From contig JAWPMT010000002.1 in NCBI GenBank assembly GCA_033344775.1, positions 806,001 to 870,000 on the forward strand: DNA of 64,000 nucleotides. The letters are read 5' to 3'. A program made the position numbers and the translations under genes. The stretch comes from Cytophagales bacterium (GTDB taxonomy: Bacteria; Bacteroidota; Bacteroidia; Cytophagales; Cyclobacteriaceae). The notes beneath the pieces were generated by a model. It ran no database searches and had not been told where the DNA came from. It saw only the letters and a program-made list of their open reading frames with translations. Each line of letters starts with the position of its first letter. Position 1 is the first letter of the stretch. Below, piece after piece: positions 21,801-29,281 of the stretch.

Positions 21801-24800
21801 TTGGCGGAGCGCCTTCCTGCGCATATGGTCCCTACCTATCATGTCCAGGTCGATGAGTTTCAGATGACCAGAATAGGGAAACTAAATCGAAAAGCTCTAC
21901 CAGATCCGGACATGGCCAATGGTGTGACTTATACCGCTCCAGGTACTGAAATTGAAAGACAATTGGTAGGTATATGGAGTGAGGTGTTGAGTTTGGATAA
22001 GACTCAAATAGGGATCGATCATGAGTTCTTCGATTTGGGTGGTCATTCATTGAAGATGATGACCCTGGCAAACAAGATTACTTCGGTGTTTGGTGTAACT
22101 GTTTCAGTAAAAGACTTATTCAGCCATTTGGATATCAGGAGCCAGGCCAATCATATTGAGGCATTAGATCTGGTAGCTGGAAGCAATCGTATACCCAAAG
22201 CTCAGGATAAATCCCACTATGTTACTTCTTCAGCCCAACAAAGGCTGTATTTCCTGCATCAGTTCAATAGGAAATCGACGGCATATAATATGCCTTATGC
22301 GCTTAGACTGAGCGGAGAATTGGAAATTAACAAGCTGGAAGCCTCCTTTCAATCATTGATTGCACGACACGAAATACTACGCACTTCCATTGTGATGCTG
22401 GAAGGGGAGGTTGTACAGCAGCCGTTTGAAGCATTCAAATTTGCCATTGAGTCTTACGAATCGGATGAGCATGATCTGGATAAGACCATGAGGCATTTTG
22501 TTCGACCTTTTGATCTGAGTAATCCTCCATTGTTGCGGGCCGGACTGGTAGAGGTATCTTCCAAAGATCATTTGCTGATGGTGGATATGCATCACATCGT
22601 TAGTGATGGAGCTTCGCAAGATCAGATGATCAGGGAATTCATGCAGCTTTATCAGGGTGATCCGTTGAGTGAACCTTTGCTGCAGTACAAAGACTATGCG
22701 GAATGGCAACGCCTTCCTGAAATCAAGGACAACTTATCTGCCCATAAAGCTTATTGGCTTGAGGAATTTTCAGATGAAGTTCCAGCACTGGAGTTACCTC
22801 CGGATCATGCGAGACCAATAGAAAAAGACTATTCCGGTGCCACCGCTCAATTTGATTTGATGGCCGAAGAAATAGATGGATTGAAGGAGTTAAGCAGAGT
22901 CGGGGGCACAACGATGTTCATGACCTTTTTATCTTATTTATATGTGCTTTTGTCGAAACTGAGCAATGAGGAAGATATCGTTATTGGAACGCCAATAGCC
23001 GGACGAAATCATGCTGATTTGGAGAAGATTCAGGGCATGTTTGTCAATAGCCTGGCACTACGTAATTACCCTAGAGGCGAATTCCAATTCCTGGACTTTC
23101 TGACCACCGTCAAAGAAAACGTACTTACGTGTTTTGATCATCAGGATTATCAATATGAAGCGTTAATTGAGGCGCTTGACCTTCAACGTACCACCAATCG
23201 CAATCCTCTGTTTGATGTCATGTTCTCTTATGAGTATGCAGAAGGAACATCTTTGACCTTACCGGGTCTTGCTATTGAATCGGTTGATAGTCCTCATGAA
23301 GTGGCCAAATTCGATTTGACTTTTATCGTCAGCGAAACAGAGAATGGAATACGAATGCATGTGAACTATTCAACAGAATTGTTTGCTGCGTCGACGATTG
23401 CTCAATTTGTTACTTATTTCAGAGAAATTATTGCGACAGTCACTGCCAATGCCGAAATCCAACTTTCAGAGATTGAAATACTGTCCGAGGATCAAAAGCG
23501 TGAACTGTTAGAAGGATTCAATGCGACCCAGGTAGCATATCCCAATAAATCTATTGCGGAGCTGTTTGAAAATCAGGTAATCTCACAAAAAGATCGCGTG
23601 GCTTTAATTGCCGGTGAGCGACAGATTAGCTATCAGGATTTGAACGCCAGGTCCAATCAAATAGCGCGCGTGCTCCAGTCGTGTGGTATCGAAAAAGAAG
23701 AGCTGGTTGGGGTGTACGCTGATCGCTCTATCGAAGCGGTTGCCGGTATTCTGGGCATATTAAAATCCGGGGGTGCTTACTTGCCTCTAGATGTTGATTA
23801 CCCAGAGGATCGGCTGAGTTACATGCTGGAGGATAGCGGATCAAGGGTCGTTTTGTGTATTGGAGAATTTCCTCCAACAATAGGGCGTGGTAGACAAGTA
23901 CTTGATCTGATTTCGGTGGGTACGGATCAACCTACAGACAACCTTAAGAACAATGGGAGCTCGGAACAGTTGGCGTACGTCATGTACACTTCCGGTACCA
24001 CTGGAACCCCAAAAGGAGTACAAGTAGATCAGAAGTCAGTTGTCCGATTGGTCCATGGGCAGAACTATATGCAATTGAAGGAAGAAGATCGTGTTTTAAG
24101 CCTGTCAAATTTCTCTTTTGATGGCTTTACATTCGACCTGTACATGCCTCTGTTAAATGGAGGTGCTCTCGTGCTACCCGATGAAGACATTTTCCTGGAT
24201 CTGCCGGCATTGGATTCACTTATATCAGGACAAGCGGTTGATTCCTTTTTCCTCACGACGGCCTTGTTTAACGCGTTGGTAGATGCGGAGTTAGGCTCTC
24301 TGAAACGATTGAAATATCTACTATTTGGAGGGGAACAGGTTTCTGTGCCTCATGTGAGTAAGTTCAAGGCATTGTTTCCAGATGTGAACATTCATCACGT
24401 ATATGGACCCACGGAAAATACCACGTTTTCCACCTGGTTCGAAATAAGTGAGGTGAGTGATAATGATGTAACCATTCCAATTGGTTCGGGAATTTCAAAC
24501 AGTACTTGCTTTGTTCTGGATGCACATCAAAAATTAGTACCGAAGGGCGTCAGAGGAGAATTGTACCTGGGTGGAGATGGTGTATCCAGGGGATACCTAA
24601 ACAACACTTCCCTGACAGATAGGAAATTTATAGATAATCCTTATCGACCTGGAGATCGCCTTTATAAAACAGGGGATATGGTGCGTTGGACAGATGAGGG
24701 GCAAATAGCGTTTATCGGCAGGGTCGATGACCAACTTAAGATTCGAGGTTTCAGGATTGAACTAGGAGAGATCAAATCTCAGCTGCTGGGACATGGGTCC

Positions 24801-27800
24801 GTTCTGGAATCTGAAGTCGTTGTGATTGATCACGAGGGAGATAAAGTACTTGCGGCCTACTTTACCACTAAAGAAGATTTGACGATCGATTCATTGAGAT
24901 CATTCATGTCTAAACAGTTGCCAGATTACATGATCCCTGCTCATTTCAAGCAGTTGGATGAGTTTCCGCTTACTGCAAATGGCAAAGTAAATAAAAAGGC
25001 CCTTCCTAAGATATCAGTGCAGTGTACCGAGGATTATGTTGCCCCCGATACGGTGATAGAAATACAGTTAGCGGAACTATGGAGTGAAGTCCTTAAGATT
25101 GAGAAAGAAAAGATTGGAGTTAATCAGAGTTTTTTCGATCTGGGAGGTCATTCGCTCAAAGCCATGGCCTTGTGTAATAAGGTGTCCAAGGATTTGGCGG
25201 TAAGATTACCTGTGAAAGACTTGTTCTTGCATCAGGACATAAGAAGCCTAGCAAGTCATATAGAGGGATTGTCAAGTGATAACCATGTAGCTATTTCTTC
25301 TGCCCCGGAGAAGCCTTATTACGTGACATCTTCCGCACAACAACGTCTTCATTTCCTGTATGAGTTTGACAAGCTTTCACTTGCTTATAATATGCCGCAG
25401 GTCGTTAGATTGAGAGGACAGGTCGACAAATCGAAACTTGAATCCACGTTTATTGCATTGATCGAACGTCATGAGATTTTCCGCACGGCCATTGAAAGAC
25501 TTGAAAGTGAACTTGTACAGCGCCCCATCGACCGTATGGATTTTGGAATTGAAGACTTTGAACCTGATGGGCGTGAGGTAGGAGAGATTATTTCAAATTT
25601 CATTCGACCCTTCGATTTGAGTAAACCGCCGTTACTTAGGGTAGGTCTGATCCGACTGTCTTCAGAGGAAAACATCATGATGATAGATATGCATCATATC
25701 ATAAGTGATGGAGTTTCTCAGAAACATTTGATCAGCGATTTCATGCGCATCTATGAGGGGGAGTGGTTGGAAAAGCCTCGGTTGCAGTATAAAGACTATG
25801 CGGAATGGCAGCAGAGTGCCACACAACAAGCAAACCTGAATATCCAAAGAAATTTCTGGTTAGGTGAGTTTGAAGAGGAGGTCGGTGTATTGCATTTACC
25901 CACGGATCACGCTCGCCCGAAAGTAAAAGACTACCAGGGAAATCTGGTGAACTTTTCACTGACTTCCGAGGAAGTATCAGGACTTAGAGCAATCAACCAG
26001 GGAAATGACACGACCATGTTTATGACGCTCCTTGGTGTTTTGAATGTGCTTTTGAGTAAGCTGAGCAATGAACAGGACATTGTTATAGGTACGCCTACCG
26101 CGGGTCGCAACCATGTTGATCTGGAAGAGATGCAAGGCATGTTCGTCAATACCCTGGCAATACGAAATCATCCGCATAACCAGCTGAGCTTTAAGGCATT
26201 TCTAGAGGAGGTAAAGCAGAAGGTACTCAGTTGTTTTGACCATCAGGATTTTCAATACGAGGATTTAGTAGAAGCACTGGGTCTTACACGTGATACCAGT
26301 CGCAATCCGCTGTTTGATGTGATGTTCTCCTATCAAAACTTTGAAGGAGAACAACTGAATATCCCCGGACTCACTTTGCTTCCTGAATCCAATGGACATG
26401 AGGTTGCAAAATTTGATTTGACGTTTACCGTCAGCGAGTCTGATGACAAACTCGAGGTAATGGTGAGCTACTCTACGCAATTATTTGAAGCAGCAACCAT
26501 CAAGCGATTCATTGCCTACTTCAAGCGAATTATATCCTCTGTCATTGAAGATGTGAACATTCTGTTGGGAGACATTGACGTCATTGATGAGCAGGAAAAA
26601 CAACAACAGCTGCTCTCATTCAATGATACCTCCTACGACTATCCAAAAGATAAAACAGTCATAGACCTGTTTGAATTAAATGCTTCGTTAGTGCCAGACC
26701 GTCCTGCGCTCATATTTCATGAGGAAGTATTGAGTTACAAGGAATTTCAGTCTCGTGTAAACAAGTTGACCAGTTTGCTGATCAAAAGAGGGGTTGCCAG
26801 TGGTGATGTAATTGGTATCATGTGTGACCGTTCGCCGGATTTGGTCGTGGGCATATACAGTATTTTGAAGGCTGGCGCTGCCTACTTGCCGATCGACCCA
26901 CAATTTCCCAAGGCCAGAATCGACTATTGCCTGGAAGACAGTGGCGCTACTTTTTTGTTATTGAACTCAGCCTCAAAATCACAGATTAACGCAGCCATTC
27001 CTACGCAGGAGTTAGACGAAATACAATATGAAGCGCTTGAGGAGGAGCACATTGTTAGTCGGGCGAAACCAGAAAATCTGGCTTATATCATTTATACCTC
27101 AGGTAGTACAGGTCAGCCCAAAGGGGTCATGATCGAACACAAGTCCCTGATGGGAAGACTGCACTGGGTGCAACAAACCTATCCGATCGACCACAAAGAC
27201 GTTCTTTTACAGAAAACCACAAGCGTATTTGACGTATCAGTCCGGGAGTTGTTTTGGTGGTCACAAGCTGGGGCTAGTCTATGCATTTTACCATCAGGAG
27301 ACGAGAAGGATCCCATTTTGCTGAGCGAAGCAATCGACAAATATCAGGTGAGCATGATCAATTTTGTTCCTTCCATGCTGGAAGTTTTTCTGAATCATGT
27401 GGATCATGCGAATCAACCTCCGAGACTGAATTCTTTGAAGCATGTTTTTTCCGGAGGAGAGGCCTTGAAAAAGTCACAGGTACGCGCGTTTAAACGCATC
27501 CTAAATGACCTTAATCAAACCCGGCTTACCAATTTTTATGGCCCTACCGAAACCACCATTAATGCGACATATTTCGATTGTTTAGGTGAAAATGAGTCAT
27601 TGGCAATTCCAATTGGTAAACCGCTAGGAAATACCACAGTATTGGTGTTAAACAAAACAGGAAAATTGCAGCCATCAGGCGTGCCTGGTGAATTGTGCAT
27701 TGGTGGAGTAGGGCTGGCTCGAGGTTACCTGAATAAGGAGGAACTGACCGATGAAAAGTTTGTGGAGCATCCTTATGCTCCGGGAGAACGGTTATATAAA

Positions 27801-28460
27801 ACAGGAGATATCGTGCGATGGCTTGCTGATGGGAACATCGAATACCGCGGTAGATCTGATGAGCAGACCAACCTCAAAGGGCTCAGGGTGGAACTAGGAG
27901 AGATTGAATATGCCTTGTCAAATCATGATGGGATAAAGCAAGCTGTGGTATTGACAAACGGTGAAAATGACAGTGCTGCTATTGTGGGCTATTACGTTTC
28001 AGAAGCCGAATTTACTGCATCAGCATTACGAAACCACCTCGAGCTACAGTTGCCCAAATACATGATACCGGCGCACTTTGTTCACCTTCAGGAGTTGCCC
28101 ATTACAACCAATGGTAAGCTAGATCAGAAAGCATTGCCGGAAGTAAGCTTGGAGGAAGTAAATACGTACAGATCTCCTGCTACGGCAACAGAGATCAGAC
28201 TCACCGAAATATGGAGTGAGGTATTGGAATTAGAGACTGATAAAATTAGCGTGGATCATAGCTTCTTTGATCTGGGAGGAAGTTCTCTTAAAGCAACTTC
28301 TACGCTAGGAAGGATAAACAAGGAATTCGATACAACCATTTTGGTCAAAGATTTTTTTCAATCCGATACGATCCAAAAACTCGGTGAATTGATTGAGATC
28401 GTTAAGTGGTCAAACAACGAGGAAAGTGAACAAAAAGAAACAACGACATATGAATTTTAG
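15636..28460 (+). CDS. NRPS, four modules: dock-C-A(Thr)-PCP-C*-A(Thr)-PCP-C-A(Ile/Val)-PCP-C-A-PCP
   Basis: The ATG at 15636 is chosen over the in-frame TTG at 15606 because the TubC-type docking fold begins there. The protein is 4274 residues. Module 1 has C (HHIICDG), Thr A domain and a GGDS carrier (Ser 18807-18809). Module 2 starts with an unusual condensation domain (C*, HHAIIDG 19428-19448), then a second Thr A domain and a GGHS carrier (Ser 22047-22049). Module 3 has C (HHIVSDG), an Ile/Val-like A domain and carrier Ser 25152-25154. Module 4 has C (HHIISDG), an unassigned A domain and a GGSS carrier (Ser 28284-28286). The tail is acidic and Thr-rich (ends TTTYEF), as expected for a partner of the TubC-type N-terminus of gene 5. 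The stop overlaps the dioxygenase start by 11 bp. No epimerase is present. Confidence 0.95.
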   Translation: MDILDLFSKLNELGVRLSAKGAALEIIDPKNGLSEELKVLIKENESEILDLLEDFDFPAPARQIDKAESKDHYQLSSAQKRLYFIQEFDKTSIAYNLSQVVRIEGAIDKPKLEGAFRNLVDRHEVLRTSFVQQGQEIVQQIHDEFDLEITYFEGGASDIDGLVKSFIRPFDLAFAPLIRIGIIKISEQDHVLMVDTHHIICDGASEGILISDFVRLYQEEELPELSIQFKDYSEWQESESHQSDLLTQGNHWREVFSEPLNVLELPRDHARPRLMDRSGGKTEFTLDARETTELNRLAREEGTTLFTVLFSALNILLSKLGNQDDIVIGIPTAGRNHAGLEQLIGMFVNTLVLRNHPKGELTFKSFLAAVNENTLEAFENQSYQYESLIDMLQVSREPNRNPLFDVMFVFQNNETQELKIPGATLKYHPITHQTSKFDLTFFVTEIDKGLRFELEFSTELFLPDTAERFLKCLRKVVDSILNNSGIKLSAIDLLSVEERFQLLDQNNTSGIGYPTTETLNSLFDRQVATHHDRVALSYHGEELTYASLNARANQLAGYLINHGVTMGSIVGLLLDDPVDQIVAILATLKASGCYLPIDTSHPEERIGYMLKDSNCQTVLTSAIQAIDRQELLDPYQVILVTDDEISRLPITSIHSAIEGSDLAYIIYTSGTTGRPKGAMVEHKQVVRLFFNEATLFDFGPEDVWTMFHAYSFDFSVWEIFGALLHGSKLVLLSREDTRDPALFHQLLAKHGVTILNQTPTAFQSLQAFDQSVKESSLSVRKVIFGGEQLNPATIRPWHEKYPASEMINMYGITETTVHVTYKLLTTPDFQSKVSNIGCPIPTTQIYILDDQLNLCLPGVKGEMYVGGDGVCRGYINNTYLTSEKFISNPFRADERLYKTGDAGRWLANGELEYLGRIDHQVQVRGYRIELGEIETHLQSYPEIREVAVTSRGEGAEVYLVGYYASDAPISVDLLRTHLSAQLPGYMIPSFFVQLDQLPLTSNGKVDFKALPDDFDAEQGSYEPPQNEAEVQLAQIWSEALKVEKIGRNDNYFALGGDSIKVINIVSRINQFFSSQVRIADVFTHQTIAQIATLIPTRSSENQENELRNEVLRHFDTLLKEYQAKVGYGHLEDVYPMSDIQKGMIFHSIKEEGVYHDQMSNLLKMKHFDAEVFRKALGLMVEKHPMLRTSFSMDEEEPLQFVHENGMVDYVHQDLGSSSADEQKQIITTQLEEDKHSGFDLSRPGVWRYKSYSLGDNNYILCFIFHHAIIDGWSNASFSTELHETYYKLLEDQDFAPAQLKSTYKDLIVEQRIRRESKASKEFWQEELADYNRFVFDETEDFQVFEQLSFDISDDTLVRLSSYAKAHHLNVKSVCYAAFLSCIKLYSFNSDLTTGLITNNRPEVEDGDKVLGCFLNTVPFRYAFQEEKTWHDLVKGIHDKLILLKGYDHLSLHEISSLVEDKSDHTNPIVDVIFNFVDFHVYEALNLSFQDSDELRDSAKVLHAPFEAKSYERTNFGMAFTVSTTEGQLSCSLSYLTSFMSHRLAKDFLSIYESTLKKIIDHPEDVIDHQSILPAALAAGLGQTNSTRTIGYPTSETLVTLFETQVEKHADRIALSYHGNEVSYADLNARANQIAGYLKTKGVQRESIVGLLLDDPVDQVVSILGVLKASGGYLPIDPTLPEERVGYMLKDSNCQVVLTQELLATSKTELLTPYEVINVSDELIRRHETCNLPSDNESKDLAYIIYTSGTTGRPKGAMIEHRQVVRLFFNDAPIFDFDEKDVWTLFHSYGFDFSVWEMYGALLYGGKLVLLTRDEARDTATYHQLLRAHEVTILNQTPTAFQSLLKIDQSHPESSLRVRKVIFGGEKLIPSAIRSWQERYPTTEMINMYGITETTVHVTYKHLSESDLSSAVSNIGKPIPTTQVYILDEQGNFSLPGVKGELFVGGDGVCRGYLNNDSLTAEKFIEDPHQRTRRIYKTGDMARWLPSGDIAYLGRGDDQVKIRGFRIELGEIENCLSAHASIHEAVVVIKEQGSDKVLVSYFRANKELSSSEVRDFLAERLPAHMVPTYHVQVDEFQMTRIGKLNRKALPDPDMANGVTYTAPGTEIERQLVGIWSEVLSLDKTQIGIDHEFFDLGGHSLKMMTLANKITSVFGVTVSVKDLFSHLDIRSQANHIEALDLVAGSNRIPKAQDKSHYVTSSAQQRLYFLHQFNRKSTAYNMPYALRLSGELEINKLEASFQSLIARHEILRTSIVMLEGEVVQQPFEAFKFAIESYESDEHDLDKTMRHFVRPFDLSNPPLLRAGLVEVSSKDHLLMVDMHHIVSDGASQDQMIREFMQLYQGDPLSEPLLQYKDYAEWQRLPEIKDNLSAHKAYWLEEFSDEVPALELPPDHARPIEKDYSGATAQFDLMAEEIDGLKELSRVGGTTMFMTFLSYLYVLLSKLSNEEDIVIGTPIAGRNHADLEKIQGMFVNSLALRNYPRGEFQFLDFLTTVKENVLTCFDHQDYQYEALIEALDLQRTTNRNPLFDVMFSYEYAEGTSLTLPGLAIESVDSPHEVAKFDLTFIVSETENGIRMHVNYSTELFAASTIAQFVTYFREIIATVTANAEIQLSEIEILSEDQKRELLEGFNATQVAYPNKSIAELFENQVISQKDRVALIAGERQISYQDLNARSNQIARVLQSCGIEKEELVGVYADRSIEAVAGILGILKSGGAYLPLDVDYPEDRLSYMLEDSGSRVVLCIGEFPPTIGRGRQVLDLISVGTDQPTDNLKNNGSSEQLAYVMYTSGTTGTPKGVQVDQKSVVRLVHGQNYMQLKEEDRVLSLSNFSFDGFTFDLYMPLLNGGALVLPDEDIFLDLPALDSLISGQAVDSFFLTTALFNALVDAELGSLKRLKYLLFGGEQVSVPHVSKFKALFPDVNIHHVYGPTENTTFSTWFEISEVSDNDVTIPIGSGISNSTCFVLDAHQKLVPKGVRGELYLGGDGVSRGYLNNTSLTDRKFIDNPYRPGDRLYKTGDMVRWTDEGQIAFIGRVDDQLKIRGFRIELGEIKSQLLGHGSVLESEVVVIDHEGDKVLAAYFTTKEDLTIDSLRSFMSKQLPDYMIPAHFKQLDEFPLTANGKVNKKALPKISVQCTEDYVAPDTVIEIQLAELWSEVLKIEKEKIGVNQSFFDLGGHSLKAMALCNKVSKDLAVRLPVKDLFLHQDIRSLASHIEGLSSDNHVAISSAPEKPYYVTSSAQQRLHFLYEFDKLSLAYNMPQVVRLRGQVDKSKLESTFIALIERHEIFRTAIERLESELVQRPIDRMDFGIEDFEPDGREVGEIISNFIRPFDLSKPPLLRVGLIRLSSEENIMMIDMHHIISDGVSQKHLISDFMRIYEGEWLEKPRLQYKDYAEWQQSATQQANLNIQRNFWLGEFEEEVGVLHLPTDHARPKVKDYQGNLVNFSLTSEEVSGLRAINQGNDTTMFMTLLGVLNVLLSKLSNEQDIVIGTPTAGRNHVDLEEMQGMFVNTLAIRNHPHNQLSFKAFLEEVKQKVLSCFDHQDFQYEDLVEALGLTRDTSRNPLFDVMFSYQNFEGEQLNIPGLTLLPESNGHEVAKFDLTFTVSESDDKLEVMVSYSTQLFEAATIKRFIAYFKRIISSVIEDVNILLGDIDVIDEQEKQQQLLSFNDTSYDYPKDKTVIDLFELNASLVPDRPALIFHEEVLSYKEFQSRVNKLTSLLIKRGVASGDVIGIMCDRSPDLVVGIYSILKAGAAYLPIDPQFPKARIDYCLEDSGATFLLLNSASKSQINAAIPTQELDEIQYEALEEEHIVSRAKPENLAYIIYTSGSTGQPKGVMIEHKSLMGRLHWVQQTYPIDHKDVLLQKTTSVFDVSVRELFWWSQAGASLCILPSGDEKDPILLSEAIDKYQVSMINFVPSMLEVFLNHVDHANQPPRLNSLKHVFSGGEALKKSQVRAFKRILNDLNQTRLTNFYGPTETTINATYFDCLGENESLAIPIGKPLGNTTVLVLNKTGKLQPSGVPGELCIGGVGLARGYLNKEELTDEKFVEHPYAPGERLYKTGDIVRWLADGNIEYRGRSDEQTNLKGLRVELGEIEYALSNHDGIKQAVVLTNGENDSAAIVGYYVSEAEFTASALRNHLELQLPKYMIPAHFVHLQELPITTNGKLDQKALPEVSLEEVNTYRSPATATEIRLTEIWSEVLELETDKISVDHSFFDLGGSSLKATSTLGRINKEFDTTILVKDFFQSDTIQKLGELIEIVKWSNNEESEQKETTTYEF
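17184..18659 (+). other. A domain, code DFWNIGMVHK, predicted Thr
   Basis: SFDFSVWE, the ILNQTPT segment, VIFGGE and NMYGITETTVH match the Thr code exactly. It is followed by a GGDS carrier (Ser 18807-18809) although no epimerase follows; the next domain is the unusual C*. Confidence 0.92.
19029..20341 (+). other. Unusual condensation domain C* between two Thr modules
   Basis: It opens with YPMSDIQKGM and has HHAIIDGWSNASF at the active site (HHAIIDG 19428-19448). The other acceptor C domains in this protein open with SSAQ-R-L and have HHIISDGxS-type motifs. The opening and DGW resemble D-accepting C domains, yet no E domain precedes it. A homologous domain opens gene 7. It may combine condensation with modification of the upstream Thr, such as epimerization or dehydration; this is inference. 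Confidence 0.75.
20418..21893 (+). other. A domain, code DFWNIGMVHK, predicted Thr
   Basis: The GFDFSVWE and NMYGITETTVH motifs give the exact Thr code. The terminal lysine motif reads RIGKLNRK instead of the usual NGKxDRK, but the lysine itself is kept. Confidence 0.9.
23547..24998 (+). other. A domain, code DGFFLGVTFK, predicted Ile (or Val)
   Basis: SFDGFTFD gives D, G and F; the SFFLTT segment gives F; LLFGGE gives L and G; HVYGPTENTTF gives V, T and F. It is close to the Ile code I recall, DGFFLGVVYK, and shares the TF ending with the Val code DAFWIGGTFK. A branched aliphatic residue is likely. Confidence 0.7.
26652..28130 (+). other. A domain, code DVRNFGFINK, substrate unassigned
   Basis: VFDVSVRE gives D, V and R; the INFVPS segment gives N; VFSGGE gives F and G; NFYGPTETTIN gives F, I and N. 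No match is recalled. The A8 core is altered: DEQTNLKGLRVELGE in place of the usual D-x-Q-V-K-I-R-G-x-R pattern. D235 and the NGK lysine are kept. Confidence 0.8.
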
Positions 28461-29268
28461 ACTTACCGATGAACAGACGGCATTTTATGCAGAGAATGGC
28501 TACCTCTTGCTTGAGGAATTGTTCAGAAGCGAGGAGGTTGACGAGTTAAAAGCAGCCATCGCCGAATTCCGGGATCATACGAATTCACCCAACATCATAA
28601 GGGAAAGTAATGGAGATGTCAGGTCTGTCTTCGCTCCACACTATTCGAATAAGCTTTTTGAGGAATTATATAAAGATCCTCGCCTTGTAATACCTGGAGA
28701 ACAGTTGATCGGAGATGATGTCTATCTCTATCAATACAAAATAAACATTAAGGAAGCTTTTGACGGAGATGTATGGGAATGGCATCAGGATTTCCCCTAT
28801 TGGCATTTGGATGATCAGGTCTCGGATCCTGCAATGGTATCGGTGATGATCCTGCTTCAGGATACCAGATCGTATCAGGGAAGTTTAATGATAATACCAG
28901 CCTCTCATAAGGAAGGGCTCGCGGATTTTGAACCCAAGAATGAGTTGGAATCGATGACCATGGATAAAGATTTTCGGCATTCATTAAGCAACAATTTAAA
29001 ATATACGGTAGCTCGTCAGCTGGTACGAGATATGGCCGATGAGCACGGCATAAAGCACATTGAAGGGCCTGCTGGAACGGTTTTATTCTTTCATCCGAAT
29101 ATTTTTCATGCTTCTCCTTCGAATGTTTCACCATACGAAAGAGACACAGCTATTATAACCTACAATGGTGTTAATAATTCTGCTAAGCCAATGGGTAGTC
29201 AGCGACCAGATTACCTGTGTGCAAGAGATACCGCAAAGATTGAAGCTTACTTAACACAACGCTATTAG
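28450..29268 (+). CDS. Fe(II)/2-oxoglutarate dioxygenase, PhyH family (EctD-like)
   Basis: The ATG at 28450 is chosen because the family's N-terminus (MNFRLTDEQ, then FYAENGYLLLEEL) starts there; it lies inside the end of gene 3 (11-bp overlap). The 272-residue length fits the family. The iron triad is visible: H112 and D114 in WHQDF, and H220 in the segment NIFHASPSN; R231 (YERD) is the likely 2-oxoglutarate anchor. The spacing and the PYWHLDD and IIPASHKEG segments resemble ectoine/amino-acid hydroxylases. Such enzymes hydroxylate free or carrier-bound amino acids. The position inside the operon suggests it makes a hydroxylated building block (for example hydroxy-Asn, hydroxy-Orn or hydroxy-Ile), but the substrate cannot be read from sequence. 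Confidence 0.9.
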   Translation: MNFRLTDEQTAFYAENGYLLLEELFRSEEVDELKAAIAEFRDHTNSPNIIRESNGDVRSVFAPHYSNKLFEELYKDPRLVIPGEQLIGDDVYLYQYKINIKEAFDGDVWEWHQDFPYWHLDDQVSDPAMVSVMILLQDTRSYQGSLMIIPASHKEGLADFEPKNELESMTMDKDFRHSLSNNLKYTVARQLVRDMADEHGIKHIEGPAGTVLFFHPNIFHASPSNVSPYERDTAIITYNGVNNSAKPMGSQRPDYLCARDTAKIEAYLTQRY

Positions 29269-29281
29269 AACCCACCGCTGA

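Noticed and set aside
28393-28449. Earlier start of the dioxygenase at 28393
   Set aside because: It would add 19 basic residues deeply overlapping gene 3 that are not typical of the family; the ATG at 28450 starts the conserved N-terminus.
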